Assembly (NCBI RefSeq): GCF_018991925.1
Contig: NW_024744357.1
Location: 2,668,046 to 2,732,045, forward strand
Direction of reading: 5' to 3'
From: Homarus americanus
Lineage: Eukaryota; Arthropoda; Malacostraca; Decapoda; Nephropidae
Length of the DNA: 64,000 bases
Shown: positions 23,401 to 38,400 of the stretch, piece by piece
Layout of the letters: each line of letters opens with the position of its first letter
Position numbering within the stretch: the first letter of the stretch is position 1
Notes under the pieces: model-generated
The model's input: only the letters and a program-made list of their open reading frames with translations
What the model was told of the DNA's origin: nothing
The model's database searches: none
Made by a program: the position numbers and the translations under genes

Positions 23401-26400
23401 ATTCTCTCCTGAACCTGTGGTAAGAAGAAAATAAGAAAGTTATTTATAGAAAGAATGATGAGTAAAATCAGAAATATCTACTGTGACTTCACTTTAAAAA
23501 TAATACAGGTACATTCTATAAACTCACTGAGCCGTAAATTTCCTAAAATTCCACCAAGACCGCTGATAATAAAATAAATATTAAGCTTGTAGTCAGTTCT
23601 TGTTATTGTTTGGTAAAGTAAAGTCTGAGCTCTACACCCTCAGGCCATTATACCCATGACATTTGAGACACTCTGCATTAGAAGGGGGTGAAGCCGAGAA
23701 AAACTCGTTTAAAGTTTTTCGAATTTCAAACAACCGTAACTTTGTTGTTTTTTATGCTAGAGGGTTCTCTTTTTATCGTGCAGCTCAATCCCTCTCCTAG
23801 CGAACTGTGAAAACTGGAAGTTAGTACTGTGAATAGTTATTATTTTATCGCAAGATGAATGAGAATAACTACCAGTGATGTACAGTTGTTTGATCTTCAG
23901 ACCAACAATAATCATGCTTTTCTCCAAAATTTTCTTATTATTGTGGGCTAATACTGTAAAACAAGTTAATGATCACCAAAAACAGCACACGTCTCCCCCC
24001 CCCCATAAACCCCCAAAAATTAAATAATAAAAAACTCATTTCCCTATCAGTATTTATCTTTCTGTCCCTATTATTAGCCAAAGATTTATAATATTGTTAA
24101 GTATAATAATAATAAGGAAACACCACTACACTCATACCCCCACCATTAACCTCTCCCCTCCCCCCAACGTACTGCAATTAACATACGAATTCAAAGGCGG
24201 AGAAAGTTTGCATAATCTTTGGGAAAAACAGTATTTTAATAATAGTATTACAATCCTACTTTGTTTAGTTTCCTCATTTTATTATCCCTGAAGATCGTAG
24301 CAACTTGAAGTTACGTAAATCCTGAGGAGAGCATATAACTTAAATGGCCTCGTCATAATCAATCACGTACTGATCAAAGTCTTTCTCTGCACGCTCTAAA
24401 AATCGCCACACAGATTCTTCGTCAACTAAATCATTGATTATTGATGCCAGTAACAGTTCAATTTCTTTATAAGACTAAGTTATAGGCTCACTTTCACTAG
24501 CATTCGTTGGGTCAGGCTCACTTTCTTCACTATCAAGGTCAATGCATGTCTCGTCACTGTCCACTTCTACCTCCTCACAGTCTGTATGTTCTTGTTGTGA
24601 TACATTAGTGTCACTGTTTGTGTTACCATTAGACTCACTTTCATTATTTTCATCTTCACTTTCGTCATCATTATTGCCGTCAGTGCATGTCACGTAACTC
24701 TGTACTGGAACAGTCTGCAAAAAGGTCTTGTGATGCATAGCAGTCACTGTGCCTTTAGGTCCTCACCAATCCCTAAGTCTACTGCTGGATGCTGATGAGC
24801 CTTCAACACCAGTATCTCCAGGTCCAGTGCTGTTTTTGCCTACATCACCTTCCGCAATCTGTAACCAACACTTGGGTAGTTGATGAGACTGTGTCCCCCA
24901 CACCACACACAGCAGCCAAGCCTCCCACGACCTGTAGGCTTCTGGGTAAGGGAGGTTATGTGTCTTTGTCTTCCTCCTGTTCAGTTAAGCCCTATGCGGT
25001 TCCCTAGTGCTGCTCCGTGGATTCTTCCTGAAGTTTGTCAGTACAGTACAGGTATTTTAACAAAAGGAAGGTCTTACTCCCTCCCTGTGTTGTTCCTTTT
25101 CTTTTTTTAGAACATGCCTTCTCTCACAGAGGGACTATCCCTGTTTACACTGACAGGTCTAAGTTAGATGCAGGGGAGAGTTTTGGGGTAGTTTTTCCTG
25201 ACTTCTGTCAGGATGGTAGTCCCCGTATTATGGCATCTATTTTTACAGCACAGCTTTTGGGAATTTTACTTACCCTCAAGCAATTTTACAAATTCTAGAG
25301 ATTCTCGCTGTGCTATCCAGGCCTTAGGCAGTAAGACTCTCTTGGATCTCCTTTGCAAAAAGTGAAAATAATTTGATTTATTTTTTATTATTTCCTTAGC
25401 AAATTTAATTTGAAATTGAATAAATACACATGTGGTGCCATGTTACGTAGGTATAAATAATACTGTACACAAATGGCAAAATTCTTCCCAATTTATTGAT
25501 GAACAAACTAGTTCCAAAATTTCCACTGTATATATATGACTAAGTGTGAATTTCCACTTCTGATATAACTAACTATGTACAGTGGGGTATGCTATAACGA
25601 ACGGATCCTACTACGAATATTCCTATAACGAACGGTTTTACCTATAAAATTGAGAATGCTATAACGAACGAAACTCCTACAACGAACATTATTTAATTTT
25701 TTTTTTTTTTTTTTTTACTAATATTATGATATTCTTTATTTCAGGGGTTTCGATGCATATTTATGCACTTTTTTACAATTTTATATTATATTTTTCAGTG
25801 TTAAGTGGTTGTATTTGGTGGCCTGGAACGGATTAATCCTATAACGAACGAATGCTATAACGAAAAAGGTTCTAGAACCAATTAGATTCATTATAGCATA
25901 CCCCACTGTAACAATCAATATTCCAGTTTTTCAGAGTATTTAAATAAAATATGCCAAAGCCAAGTTAGCCAAACTTGTACCATTAGCTCTGATCTTTGAA
26001 ATTTATATCAATCTAAATATAATTTATAAGCAGTTTTTATTTTTTAAACCACATGTAGAGAACCGAGACACAGAGATACAGCTAAAACACAGACAGTAGT
26101 AGCCTTACTACTCTACTAACTTACATAAGGATGAATTGTGCAAAGTTTTGAAGAAAAAAAAATAAAAATGATATTTTCTAATCTCATCCCATTTAAACTA
26201 ATTATTGAAATCAATATAATAGAATACCAGGATTTGAATTAGAAAAGCTTATAATAAAATATTTCATTTAAAGTACGTAATTATTGAAAACAATATACAA
26301 ATAAATAATGGTTGCCCCTCTTGTACCGAGGATGGCCGGCCCAAGAGCCACCTAGGCATGAATTTGTTTAAGGTCTAGAAGCTGTCGCCAACACAACAAC

Positions 26401-29400
26401 CACACCCTGAGTTAACACGCTCCCGCATGTACTGAGAGCTTCTGGAACTGTGCCTGTATAGTGTTGGGTGTACTCTAGCGAATTAATATGGACGTGACTC
26501 ATGAAAATGCAGGGGTGGTCTGAAAAATGGCAAATGAAATTCAACACCAGCAAGTGCAGCGTACTTAATATTGGAAGAACAAATACTGTCAATGTATACA
26601 GCCTTAATAACATCAACCTAGAGAAGTCGACTTGTAAAAGAGACCTAGGGGTTAATGTTCGAAATAAGGCAAACAGAGTATTGGGTTTTATATCTAGAAG
26701 TGTAAGTAATAAGAGTGCAGAGGTCTTATTGCAACTATATCTTGCGCTAGTCAGGCCGTACCTCGATTATGCGGTTCAGTTCTGGTGCCCTTATTATAGA
26801 ATGGATATCAATTCACTAGAGTCGGTGCAACGAAGAATGACGAAAATGATTCCGGGACTTAGAAAACTTCCATATCAGGATAGGTTAAAGAAACTAAACT
26901 TGCATTCCCTAGAAAGACAAAGAGTGCGGGGAGATATGATAGAAGTATTCAAGTGGGTGAAAGGAATCAATAAAGGTGACATAGATAAAGTTCTTATAAT
27001 ATCCGAGCAGGATAGGACTCGGAACAACGGATTCAAGTTGAATAAGTTTAGGTTTAGGAGGGAGGTAGGAAGGAACTGGTTTACAAATAGGGTGGTGGAC
27101 GAGTGAAACAAGCTTAGCAACTTTGTAGTAAGTGCTGGAACGCTGGAAAGTTTCAAAGGGAGGCTGGATAGATTCATGGATGATAGAGAGTGGTAGTAAC
27201 TCTCGACAGGAGCTGCCATGCACAGGCCAACCGGCCTATTGCAGACTCCTTATTTTCTTATGTTCTTATGTCAAGAAATAGTCCGAGAAGACCGGACAAC
27301 TCGCCAACTGCACTGGCTAACCATTATCCTGGAATACGATCCGCAAATCGATTAACATCCAGGTCCCCAATTGCTGCTGGGTAAACAGAGGCAAATGACG
27401 TATAGAACCTTGCCCATAGTTTCAACCTGCCCGGAGATTGAACCTGGGTCTGCTTGCTTGGGAGAAGAGCATGCTGACCATTACACCACAGGTTGGCAAT
27501 ATACCCTGTAGTAGACTACCAGTATTTGAACTACAAAAGCTTATAATAAAATACACAGGTACATTTTCTATTACCTTTCAACACAAAAGCTTAGAATGGA
27601 ATTAAATGTTTCAATCAAACAGTTATAAGAACTTGTGTTGCATACAATAATTGTATTCAGTAATAAAATTGTAGTTTAAAAACATGAGTATTTCACCGGC
27701 GTGAGCATTAAGATAACTTCCAAGTGGAATGTATACACCAATGTTGAATAATCATTCACTTTCCACTAATGAAGGTGGAGAGGATAGATGCTTGTTAGCA
27801 AGAAGACTTAATGTTGGGAGTATGTTATTATTGGTGTTCTACCAATCAAAAGGTTCCATCATGTGCTTGCAACTGTAATGTCTGGTATCTGTCCACTTCA
27901 GCTCTTGACAGTTAAAGTGGTTACACACTTTTTTTTTTAATCTTAAAAGAACTCCTTGGAATTAATTTTAGTTCTATAGACTGTTGCCTTCTCTCACTAG
28001 CTGGTCTCAGCACTTATCAAAATCCAAGTCACTAAAGTCATCAAACTGCACAAGACACTCTAGGTTCTGCAGTTTAGTTTCACTGGAATGTGCACTGACA
28101 CTCTTCTTATATATCTTGCTTCCTCTTCTCAAGACAGCTGATGTCACTCTTTGTTGGTATCTTTGTATCTTGGATCAAGACATGTTGCCAGTATTGGATT
28201 GTTGTCATCAAGATACCTATGAAATATGTTCTACCTTGATGGCAGTGAGAAGTACTGCCTAACCCAGAAAACCGAGCATCTGCTGATGCTTTAGGGATTA
28301 TCTCTGAAACAGTGCATGATCTTTGACTCACCTGAACAGTGGTCTTGTGGAAATTATCACTAGAGTAGAGAGCTTTCCTAAAAGGTTCCATTTGTTTTCA
28401 TCAAACACCGGGAGGTTGGGGGCTTCAGGGCAGTAGTTTGTAATAGCAATTTTTTTTTTAAATATGTGCTGTTCCAATGAGTGTGGACATTTTTTATTAA
28501 TATTGTATATTGAACTAAGAAAGAACACATTTATTGACCCAAAATATTTAATTTATGTGAGAGAAAATACGACTGGTTGTTGCATTCCAGAGCAGTTGAC
28601 TCACAGTAAGATCTGCCATATGTGTAATAATGGAAATGGATAGTTTGGGCTGCCAGAGAGGAAAATTAAAGAAATAAAAATTGGCCGATACTGATACCAA
28701 TACATCGGTACATCCCTATTCCACTCTCAATTTTCTCCTTCACAAGCTACATCCCGTGGTGCTGGACTTTCTCTATGGTAGCAGTTAACTCTGTTTGTAA
28801 GCATGCTGAGAAATAAAAGAGACTCTTTTTTAGGATGTAAGAAAGTGACAACCAAGTTAACACAAAACTTATATTTTCATGTTACACCAGCTACAACATC
28901 TTAAGACACAAAAAACTCAACAACATGAAATGGGGGTGTCTGTGAAGCATAGGGTGTTCCTTGTTGTGTGATCCCACATATCATAATGTCAACAAACCTC
29001 AAACTGGGGCATTAGGTAACTGTCAACACCCGTGCAGTTTGATAAACAAAACATTGCAGGGCTGTAGTGAAATCTCGTATGAAGTACTTTATACGGTGAG
29101 GAATTGAACTTACTTCTCAACAAGTGGCTGGTTGAAACTGTTTAATTGTCAGATGAAACAACAGTTCGTAACTGATGTATGGATGTGGTGGAAATGAATT
29201 CTTAGCTAATTATTCAGGTAAATTCAGCCATCATTTTTGTGGGATTTGAGTCAACCAAGTCAGGCATAAGAGTCATACAAGATCCTGAAATGTGTGTCAA
29301 GAAACAAGTTACGCTACTGGAATCAAATACTGTACAGATCATCCACTTACGTAGCTTTTTTACCCATTCCTCCACCTCGTCTTGGGTTAAGGTCAGGCGG

Positions 29401-32400
29401 GAGTCTTTTGATACGTCCACCAGAGAGTCCGGGTGGACCATGTAGTAAGGATCCACCTTATCTAGTTTTACCTGCAAACAGAATACAGTACTGTAAACCA
29501 AACTATTTTCTTCAACCTACCTCCTTTCCCAAAATCATAAACATTCTACATAGGCTGCATTATCACTAAGATTTTTGAAGACGAATAAAACCATATTGCT
29601 TTCATGTTATTTAATGAATTTTTTTATTTTTTTTAAATGTTGATCTTGAAGTAAAGTTCCATGTTTCAATATATCTCACCTTAAAACAAAGTTGTTGGAG
29701 CACAGAAAGCAAATTAATCATGGGTCCATCTCCAGCTACCAGGCGTTCCTCCACGTGGATCTGTGCACGGCGCTCATTGTAGCGGATAACTTTGGCGAGA
29801 TATAACAGAACCGGTTCCCGGGAATTTGTATTTACCAAAATACTGTGGAAGAGTTTGTGGAGTATTGTCTGAAATATAAAAATTTGGATTTTGAGCTTTA
29901 ACTTCAAACTTTCACCTTGGATACTTAAAAACTATCAGTGAATACATACTTATGCACACATGTGTACACATATACAAACACACAAATGCATAGAACTGGC
30001 CAGCAGTTCCTACACAGATCACCCATGATTCACAACCCGACATCTATTGCTCCATCGCCAACACTGAACAACTGCAGCCCATGAAGCATTTGTTCAGACT
30101 CAAGATGAGTTATAATTCATTAAAGTGTGTTTTGAAATGATGGAATTCGTGTTGAAGTGAGAAAAAGTGGTGCCTTAAAGGAGTTTCTTGGTGTTTATTA
30201 TAGGACTGTGGTCACATACCCCATATTTCCTACTGAAATACATGCAGTCGTATCGCAGCTTAAGCGCATTTAACTTAACGCGCTTGGCTTGGGGAAAAAG
30301 AAACGATGCAGTGAGTGTAAGAGCATATAGCTGGGGGAGGTACTTCCATCCGCGCCTCCTTCTCCGGGATCAGAGTTTTAAACATACTCTTCCGTTGAAG
30401 AGGGTCGTCGTGCTTCAACCTGAGTTTTAAGAAAAATGAGTCCTGAAGGACACCGCACTATAGCGCTTGACAGGGAGGAGTGGAGGTAAAATTAACTAAT
30501 TCCAATACACGTTGGGTAATCTTAATCCGAAATGCTTGGGGCCTATGGTGTAGAGGATTTGGGATATTTTCGGACTTGGAATACCTATATCCTGTATACA
30601 GAACCTGTATACAGTGAATCCTCGAAGATCCGGACTAAAAGAAGGGACCACCTGTCCAGAAAAGTCGATTGACTGAATTTTCCGCCGAATAATAAATTAT
30701 ATAAAAAACACCAAAAGTACAGTACTAGTGTAGTGATAAACAAATTACTGTATATTAACCAAGCATTTACCTATGATAACATAATAAGAAACATTGTATC
30801 ATTACTAGAGTGAATGAAATAATATTCCCACAAACAATCGTCAACTCTGTTTATGTTTCCCACCTCCTCGGGCAACTGTGTCCCTTAAGCTGTTACAATG
30901 GCATCTAGGTAAAGTATAAGGAAAATAAAGCATGTTAGTTTAAGTACTCATGATAAACTAAAGATAACCAAGAGATTAGCAGCAAGTTCAACAGTGCCTC
31001 TGTTACTGCCTGGCACCATTAATTCATACATTCTTAACATTACTGTTGTTTGCCTTTGTTTCCTTATATAAATGTATAACAATTTGACACTCCAACTCCA
31101 ATTGTACCTGAAAATGTAATCCCTGGATTTCAATGTAACTTATAAATCTATACAGGCCGATAAATGGTGGGAGGGCTGTAGCATTAGTGCACGAACCCCT
31201 TCGCTATGGAGACGCCACTTTTAATATTTTATATGGCTAACGCCAAACGATTTTCTTCAGCTCAGAGGGGACCCCGTAAATAAGGATTAAGTGATAGCTG
31301 GACAGCTTCAGCTCTTGAGGGCCTTTTGGGACAACCTTTGCATCTAATCTCATCCACTTGAAATAATTTGGTGTGAAAGAGAAAATATCATTAACTACAC
31401 CGATGACACAAAAAAGGCTAGTGTTATACAGAAGGCCACCTGGCTTTACCACCAATGTTTACCTCAACAATAAAAACTTTATCCAATACTAATACTGTAT
31501 CAGATAAATGTAAAGTAATGTTTCCATTAATAATGTACACTATTTGGTTTTTGGTGATGCGTTGGCCGCAATCGCCTAGGACAGGAGATCATCTAAGCAC
31601 TAGTTCACATCAACAACACAACTGTGACCTACTGCCTTTTAAAATTACTCCAGTCCTCCCTTGGTCAACAGAAAACCCACCAATCAAGATTCAAAAAACT
31701 CTGTTACCACATAGTATTTCAGATACTTTGCATATACACACACACAGACTCATATATCACCTTCCTTCATGTACAATAACAAAGAGAAACCACTTCATTT
31801 TAGGGAAGTGTTTATTATTTAACTTTAAAATACCTTTACTGTACTTACTATGATAATTTATGATAAAGCAATGCAGATCAATAGTTACTTACAGTGCGCA
31901 TGTGATCTAGTTCTCTCGCTAGATCCTGCAAGCCATCAGGTACTGTTCGGCCATTGCTCTGATGTTTAACAAATTTGTCCACCACACGGGGATCATCCTC
32001 TGCAAAAAGTGAGAGCCCGAGGAATGGTCCAAGGAGAGTGGCAAAGAGAATCTCCCGACCAACTGTTTGAGATTCACTTTTTGGACACCAGTTACTCTGA
32101 AAAACAGGGCCAAAATTTTTAAATTCTGCATACTAAACTGTCAGCTATTATTATGGTTATTGCTAACACTCAAAACATTTTATATTATTCACAGACTACC
32201 CCAACCCTTGGATACTCAGTCAACCATTCAGACAGTAAGAAATATGTAAAATTTTTCCTCATCATGACAATTGTCCACAGATCACAGATTGATACTTCAT
32301 ATCCTGAAACACAGTGAGTACTATAGCCTACTGCACATCTACATTAATACCAAGGGTGTATGAAAAAGCAATTTCACACAAAGACATGCAGTCATTTTAT

Positions 32401-35400
32401 GTTCAAAAGACAGGCTGGAGTTTTTTTGTCATATGATATCTGTGTTCAATGGAGTGAAAATTATTTTCATGGATAACAAACATGATCAAATTGAATTACC
32501 TATATTATTAACCCTTAAGCCCCAGGTTAGGGTGCTGCTGGCAGTACCTCCCCAGCGGGTTAAATAGAAAAAAATCAACTTTTCAAAAAAAAAAAAAAAA
32601 AAGGAAAATAGGCGGACGTTCTGTAACGTCACCCGGGCCCTAAGGGTTAACATTTTTATTTATTTATTTTTTACTGAAATAGTAAACTGAAACAACAGAT
32701 AAACGTGCTATTTCGGTGATGGAGAGAAGAATAAAGAAAACTTTCAACTCACAAAGCATCCACCAAGACCTTTAGGGGGGGGGGGGATTTAAATTGAATA
32801 TTTTGTTGTCAAGACAAAAACAAATTGCATAACTTTGCACTCTGGGCATGTAAACATCCACTACATGTGACCGGGTGTCTCAGCCATTTTCCCCAGGTCT
32901 CTCAGGCAATTGGGCCAAATAGGAATGTAAAATAATTTGTCTCTATTTTGCATTCATAAACATTTTATTTCTTTCCTCTCATTTCTCACAAACTCAACAC
33001 AGTCCTGGACAACAATGTAATAAATAAAAAATATAAGGCTTTACTAATTCATTTTGTCATGACGAATGTTTTTATATAGAATAACAAGGACCACGTGACA
33101 GCAACACTGCGTCTCCAACTGTCTGGCCTGCCTGGGTGAACATAAACAATACTATATTTTAGTTTTCTTTCAATAAATTAGATTACCTTTGTCATTTTCC
33201 ACCTGATTACATTAATTATATTTATTTCTATTGGTTTATTTGACTTCTCAAGAAAATATAACAAATTATTTATGTAAAAACTTGATAAAAAAAATAACCA
33301 CACTGCCTTACGTCACCAAAACAATACCAAGTTCTTTGTAAGTTTGAGACAAAAGAAATATATGGTAATGCAAACACACTTGAATAAAAGTTGTTGAGAC
33401 CTCTAAGCTACGTAGTGTGTCATGATAGTTTTGTGTGTCAAGGAGACAGTGAACGAGGGAGGAATAAATATGAGATAAGGCAGGGAGGCTAGGCAACTGG
33501 GTCAGGTTAGATAAAGGTCCGACTCATACATAGCCTACATGTAAGCATAAAATTGCACACATACATACATTGGAAATCTATCTGGAGAAAACTCATCTAT
33601 AACTGACTCAACTGAATTACCATTTACTTTATTAGAAATATATTTACGCTTTTTTTGTATTAACAGTAAATGTCTCTGGTTATGATATTGACCAGAATGA
33701 AAATGACTATGTTTGTAGCAGTAAACATTGTGCAGCTGGTACTGTGGACTTTCTTATCATTTCTGACTGACTTGCTCTAAATCTGTGGTGTGGCAGGCCT
33801 ACACACAGCTCTGTCCCTCACCCCAACACACCCAAGACAGCAATATTTGTTGTCATTAATCCATTAGTCCCTTTTCACATTCTACTTCACATCACTGATA
33901 CAATATGATTTTTTTTGTTAGTTAGATATGATATAAATATGTTGTGTGGTATGCTAGTGTGTCTGTGTCAATGAACAAGGGAGGGATAAATATGGGATAG
34001 GGCAGGGAGGCCAGCTCTGTCCCCCCCCCACCACACACCCACACCTGCCAGGGAGAGTTGCCACTGGTCCTGTTTTCACTTATTTAGGCTATAAGATGTC
34101 ATTAGTGAACAAGGGAATTCATAAATAGAGCAGCATTTATAAACAGTGGTGATGCTGCAGTGACAATGCTGTCCTACTATCTTCAAACAGCAGTGATGCT
34201 TAATGGGTTAAAACATTATGCAGGTGACTGATAACAGTCTTACTGAGTATTACCATCACCATAACACAACTCACCATGGAGACCATTAGACTGCAGATTG
34301 GTCGGGATGAGGAGTTGATGACCTTAATCTCTGTGAGCATATCCAGTGATTCAAAGACTCTGGTGTATGTGCGGGACGTGACGCTACAGCTTCTCATGGC
34401 TGAACTTAAACCCTGTAGAAGTGGTCCAAATACCTAGAGGGATGGAAACATCACTATAAGAAAATCTATCCTTACAAAACTCATAAGTAACAATTAGTTC
34501 TACACCTTGTTTCTCACTTACAAGCACTGTCTCACGGGACATAAGGTGGCCCCACCCCAAGAGCAGCAATACACACCCAATCATACAGCGTACTGTAAAC
34601 AGTGTTTTTGGATGTACAATATTTTGTTTTGGTGGTCCTTCTTTACAAAAATCATCCAAATATAACTACCACTAACACCAATTTACTATCACTCAGAATC
34701 GAGCATGATGATCATCTAGCTATGATACAATGATACGAGTTATTAAGGATGTTACCTTCGTTGGTGAGCTCTGAGGTGACTCAAGAGGCTGAAAGAGAAT
34801 CCGAGTCTTACGTACATTCACCTTAAGGCCGAAGTGTGCATACCCATCTGCGTAGGTGTTCAGGATCTCCTAAAGTCGCATTCAGTGTGAACGACAAGGG
34901 TGAGGTCGTCTGCATACTGAAGTTCAGTAATGGAAGCTGCCGACACCTTTGTTCTTGCCTGGAGTCATCTTATGTTGAAAAGACCCTTCATCCGGTACTC
35001 GATGTCCACCCCGCTGGCTAAATTGGCACTGGCATGAGTAGGGAAGGCAGCCAAGAAAATGGAAAAGAGAATTGGTGCCAGTACACACCCTTGTTTAACC
35101 CCCGTTTGGATGGGGAAGAACTCAGGCTGGGTGCCATTGTACAAGACACTGCCATTCATGCCATTGTGGAGTTGTCTCACAATGGTGATGAATTTTGGTG
35201 GGCAGCTAAAACAGCTGAGGGTCCGCCAGAGAGCTTCCCTGTTGACCGAGTCGAAGGCCTTCGTAAGGTCAATGAAGGCCATGTACAGGTCACAACGCTG
35301 TTCTCTGCATTTTACTGCATCTGGCGGGCAGCAAAAATCATGTGAGTGGTGCCACGTGATGATCAAAAGCCGCATTGAGATTCTGGAAGGAAGTTTTCTG

Positions 35401-38400
35401 CCTCAAGAAGGAGTATGTTTAGGAGGATTCGGGAGGTAATCTTGCCACCTACATACAGCAGCGAGATCCCATGGTAGTTGCCAGTCTGACTAGTCTCCCT
35501 TGTTCTTATAAATATTAACAATGGAGGTATCTTTAAGAGCTTGGGGGATTTCGTCCTTTTCCCATATATTCTCCAGGAGAGAGTGGAGACAGCTGGTAAG
35601 CAGAGGTCCCCCTGCATTATACACCTCGGCTGGGATTCCATAAGGCCCTGGGGCTTTGTTATTTTTCATCTGTTTGATGGCAGTAGCTACCTCATCCAGG
35701 GATGGAGGATAGCTGAGGTGTGTCAGTTCTGGGTGCTGAGGGACCTGCTGGGTAGTCAGGACATCTACATCAGTGTTTCGGTTGAGCAGCGAATGGTAGT
35801 GCTCTTTCCAGCGCTGAAGGATGCCTTTTTCGTCTTTAATTAAAGAGTTACCATCAGATGAGCGAAGGGGGGCTGCACCATGAGTGACTGGCCCATAAAA
35901 TGTTTTAGTGGAACTGAAAAATTCACACATGTTGTGGTGATCTGCAAGTTTTGAGTTTCACATGCTTTATTTTTAAACCATTCGTTCTTTAGATTGCAAA
36001 ATCCCGCTGGGCCGCCGCTTTCTTCTTGTAGGAGGTATCAGCTTTGATCCAAAACTGAGGGTTGTTCTGCCAGTCAATTAAAGTCATTTTCATCAAACCA
36101 GTCCTGGTGCATTCTTTCGATCTGGCTGAGAGTTTTTCTGCAGGTTTTTGTCATGACAGCGTTGAGAATACCCCATTCGGCACTGGGATTTGGGTTGTTT
36201 GTTGCCGGGTTATTTATCAGCCTATATTCGAGCTGCTCTCTGAAAGCATGTGCTACCGCTGGATCCTCCAGATGCATAGTGTTAAAACCTCTTCTGGAGG
36301 CTTGTTGTTTTCACCGTTTTGGGGCGATGTGAAGTGAGATTTTGGCTCTGACGAGCTGATAATCAGTGTCACTCTCCAACCACAGAGCCCGACAAAGGAA
36401 GGTCAATGCCAGAGATAAGACCCTGGTGACCCCAGGGGACCAGGATGACAGTTCCTAGACCATAGGAGTGCCAGGCCCCCTACCGGTAGCCACATTGTGA
36501 CCAGCTGATTGATTTGATCAGGCCCAACCAAGTCGCCCATCTAGCTGGAATAGGGGATCAAATAAGCGTGTTGCGAGTTGCAGAGCGCAGTGTCGCTCAA
36601 CCATTGGGACTACCGTCTCCCAGCATTATGGGCCACCACACATGGTAAAAATGTGGGCGAGTATTCTAGCCCCGGCGGTCTGGGCGGGGGAAGATGCTGC
36701 CGGTCTGGTGTCAAAACCAGCAGCAGGATAGGAGCCATTTTGTGTGGCCCCTCCCTAGTGACCCACCCATTTAGGGAAACCCTTCCCCTCCCACTGAGGA
36801 GGAAGGGAAGGGGGGCCCAAGCACCCTCTGGAACAGCTCACCGGATCACTGGGACTCACCGCGGCAAGGCAGCTCCCACTGGGGAGGGAAGGGAGGGCAA
36901 CTAAAGAAATTAACAGTAGAGACCACTCAGGGTGCCATATAAAAAATTTACCTTGATAAGTAAAGATCATTTAAAATGAGTCGACTAAAACTCTCAAAAT
37001 TTCATTAAGAGATTCTTTGTAGGACCCGTGTCAGTTCATAAAATAAAAATGTGAGTAAACAGTCAAATTAAATCATAACTGTGGAGGTTTTCCACTCCAG
37101 TGACAAAAACACAACTGGGGATGAGGTATGCCATCTCTTATTGTTGTCTTCACTATAGCAAATTCTTGTTGGCTCTTGGTCAAAGCCTTCCTAGCTTACA
37201 TAAGGCTTTCCTTCATTAATATCTGTACTGGCATCCTATTCACCTCAGATATTGTTCTCAGGCACATTACTAAACTTTTTTCAATTTGCTTCGTTCTTTT
37301 GTAATCATAAGATAAAAATGGACGAGTTGACGGTTCTGGGTAAACACAAGAAATACACTCTGCCATATTCGTAGTGATACGGTATATATAATTTGTAATA
37401 AAAGCTTAAAGTCCTGCTATAATAGTCAAGATAAGTTTATTTCTCTAGAAACAGGGCCGCCATTTGCAATGACATCACCACCTTCCCTGCAGACGACGCT
37501 CTCCAACAAACTCACCGCTGCAGTCGGAGGTAGTACAAAGGATGGCCTCTTTTGACCCCAAATGCCACATTGAGGAAAGTTTTAAGGTTTTTTTTTTATA
37601 GCCAAAGTCATGGACATTTCGTAAGTGAAGAAATGTGTCGTGAAGAGCTGCTTCAAACGTAGGTTGGATGGATATACAATATGAGCAATAGGGGTTGGGT
37701 GTAAATGGGACTGCCCAGTATGGGCCAATAGGCCCATGCAATTTCCTCCATTCTTATGTTCTTATGGACATAAAAAAACTTCCATGTTCATACCAGCTCA
37801 GCTGTCATGTATTCTTACCTGGTAGACTTTCTCTTTTTTTTTCAGTGCATTTACAGAGTATATCAGTACTAGATGGAGATACGAGTAAATTTAGAAGTCA
37901 TGACATTGTCTGGACTTTGTTTTGAGAATGCCTGATGGTAGGTTAACATGACAACATAGTGCTGTTATTGTTTTAATGATTCACTGATGAACCACTGGGA
38001 TATATCATCATTTATATAAATTAATGAGTAAATCTTTACTTTAAATACCATAAGTATTTTGATGTATAGATTCGAGGTAGGCTACAATGGGTAAATTTTA
38101 ACTTTTGGTCATCCCTGTACTTAAGACATGCAGACTATGTTTCTGATGGCTTGCGTTGTGTTATGAATGATTTAGACCTTCATTTCTATCGGAACTCACT
38201 AGTTTCGAGTTTCCCCCCCCCCTCCCCCTTACCTGTGTAAGTTAAGCTAATCTTATAACTTATAATATAACTCATCATACCCTAACCTAACCTAAGCTAA
38301 CCTATGACCTGTATTTTCTTATGCGATCGAAAAATGTTTTGCGACAGAAATCCTGTAGATATAATGTGACTTTTTGTTTAAAGTACTTAATCCCATAGTT

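Noticed and set aside
24475..24747. Host gene encoding an acidic protein
   Set aside because: Low-complexity acidic sequence with no domain or splice support. Kept only as a low-confidence open frame.
27425..27497. Functional tRNA gene
   Set aside because: The B box is good, but the anticodon arm does not fold well and the sequence continues as a SINE body.
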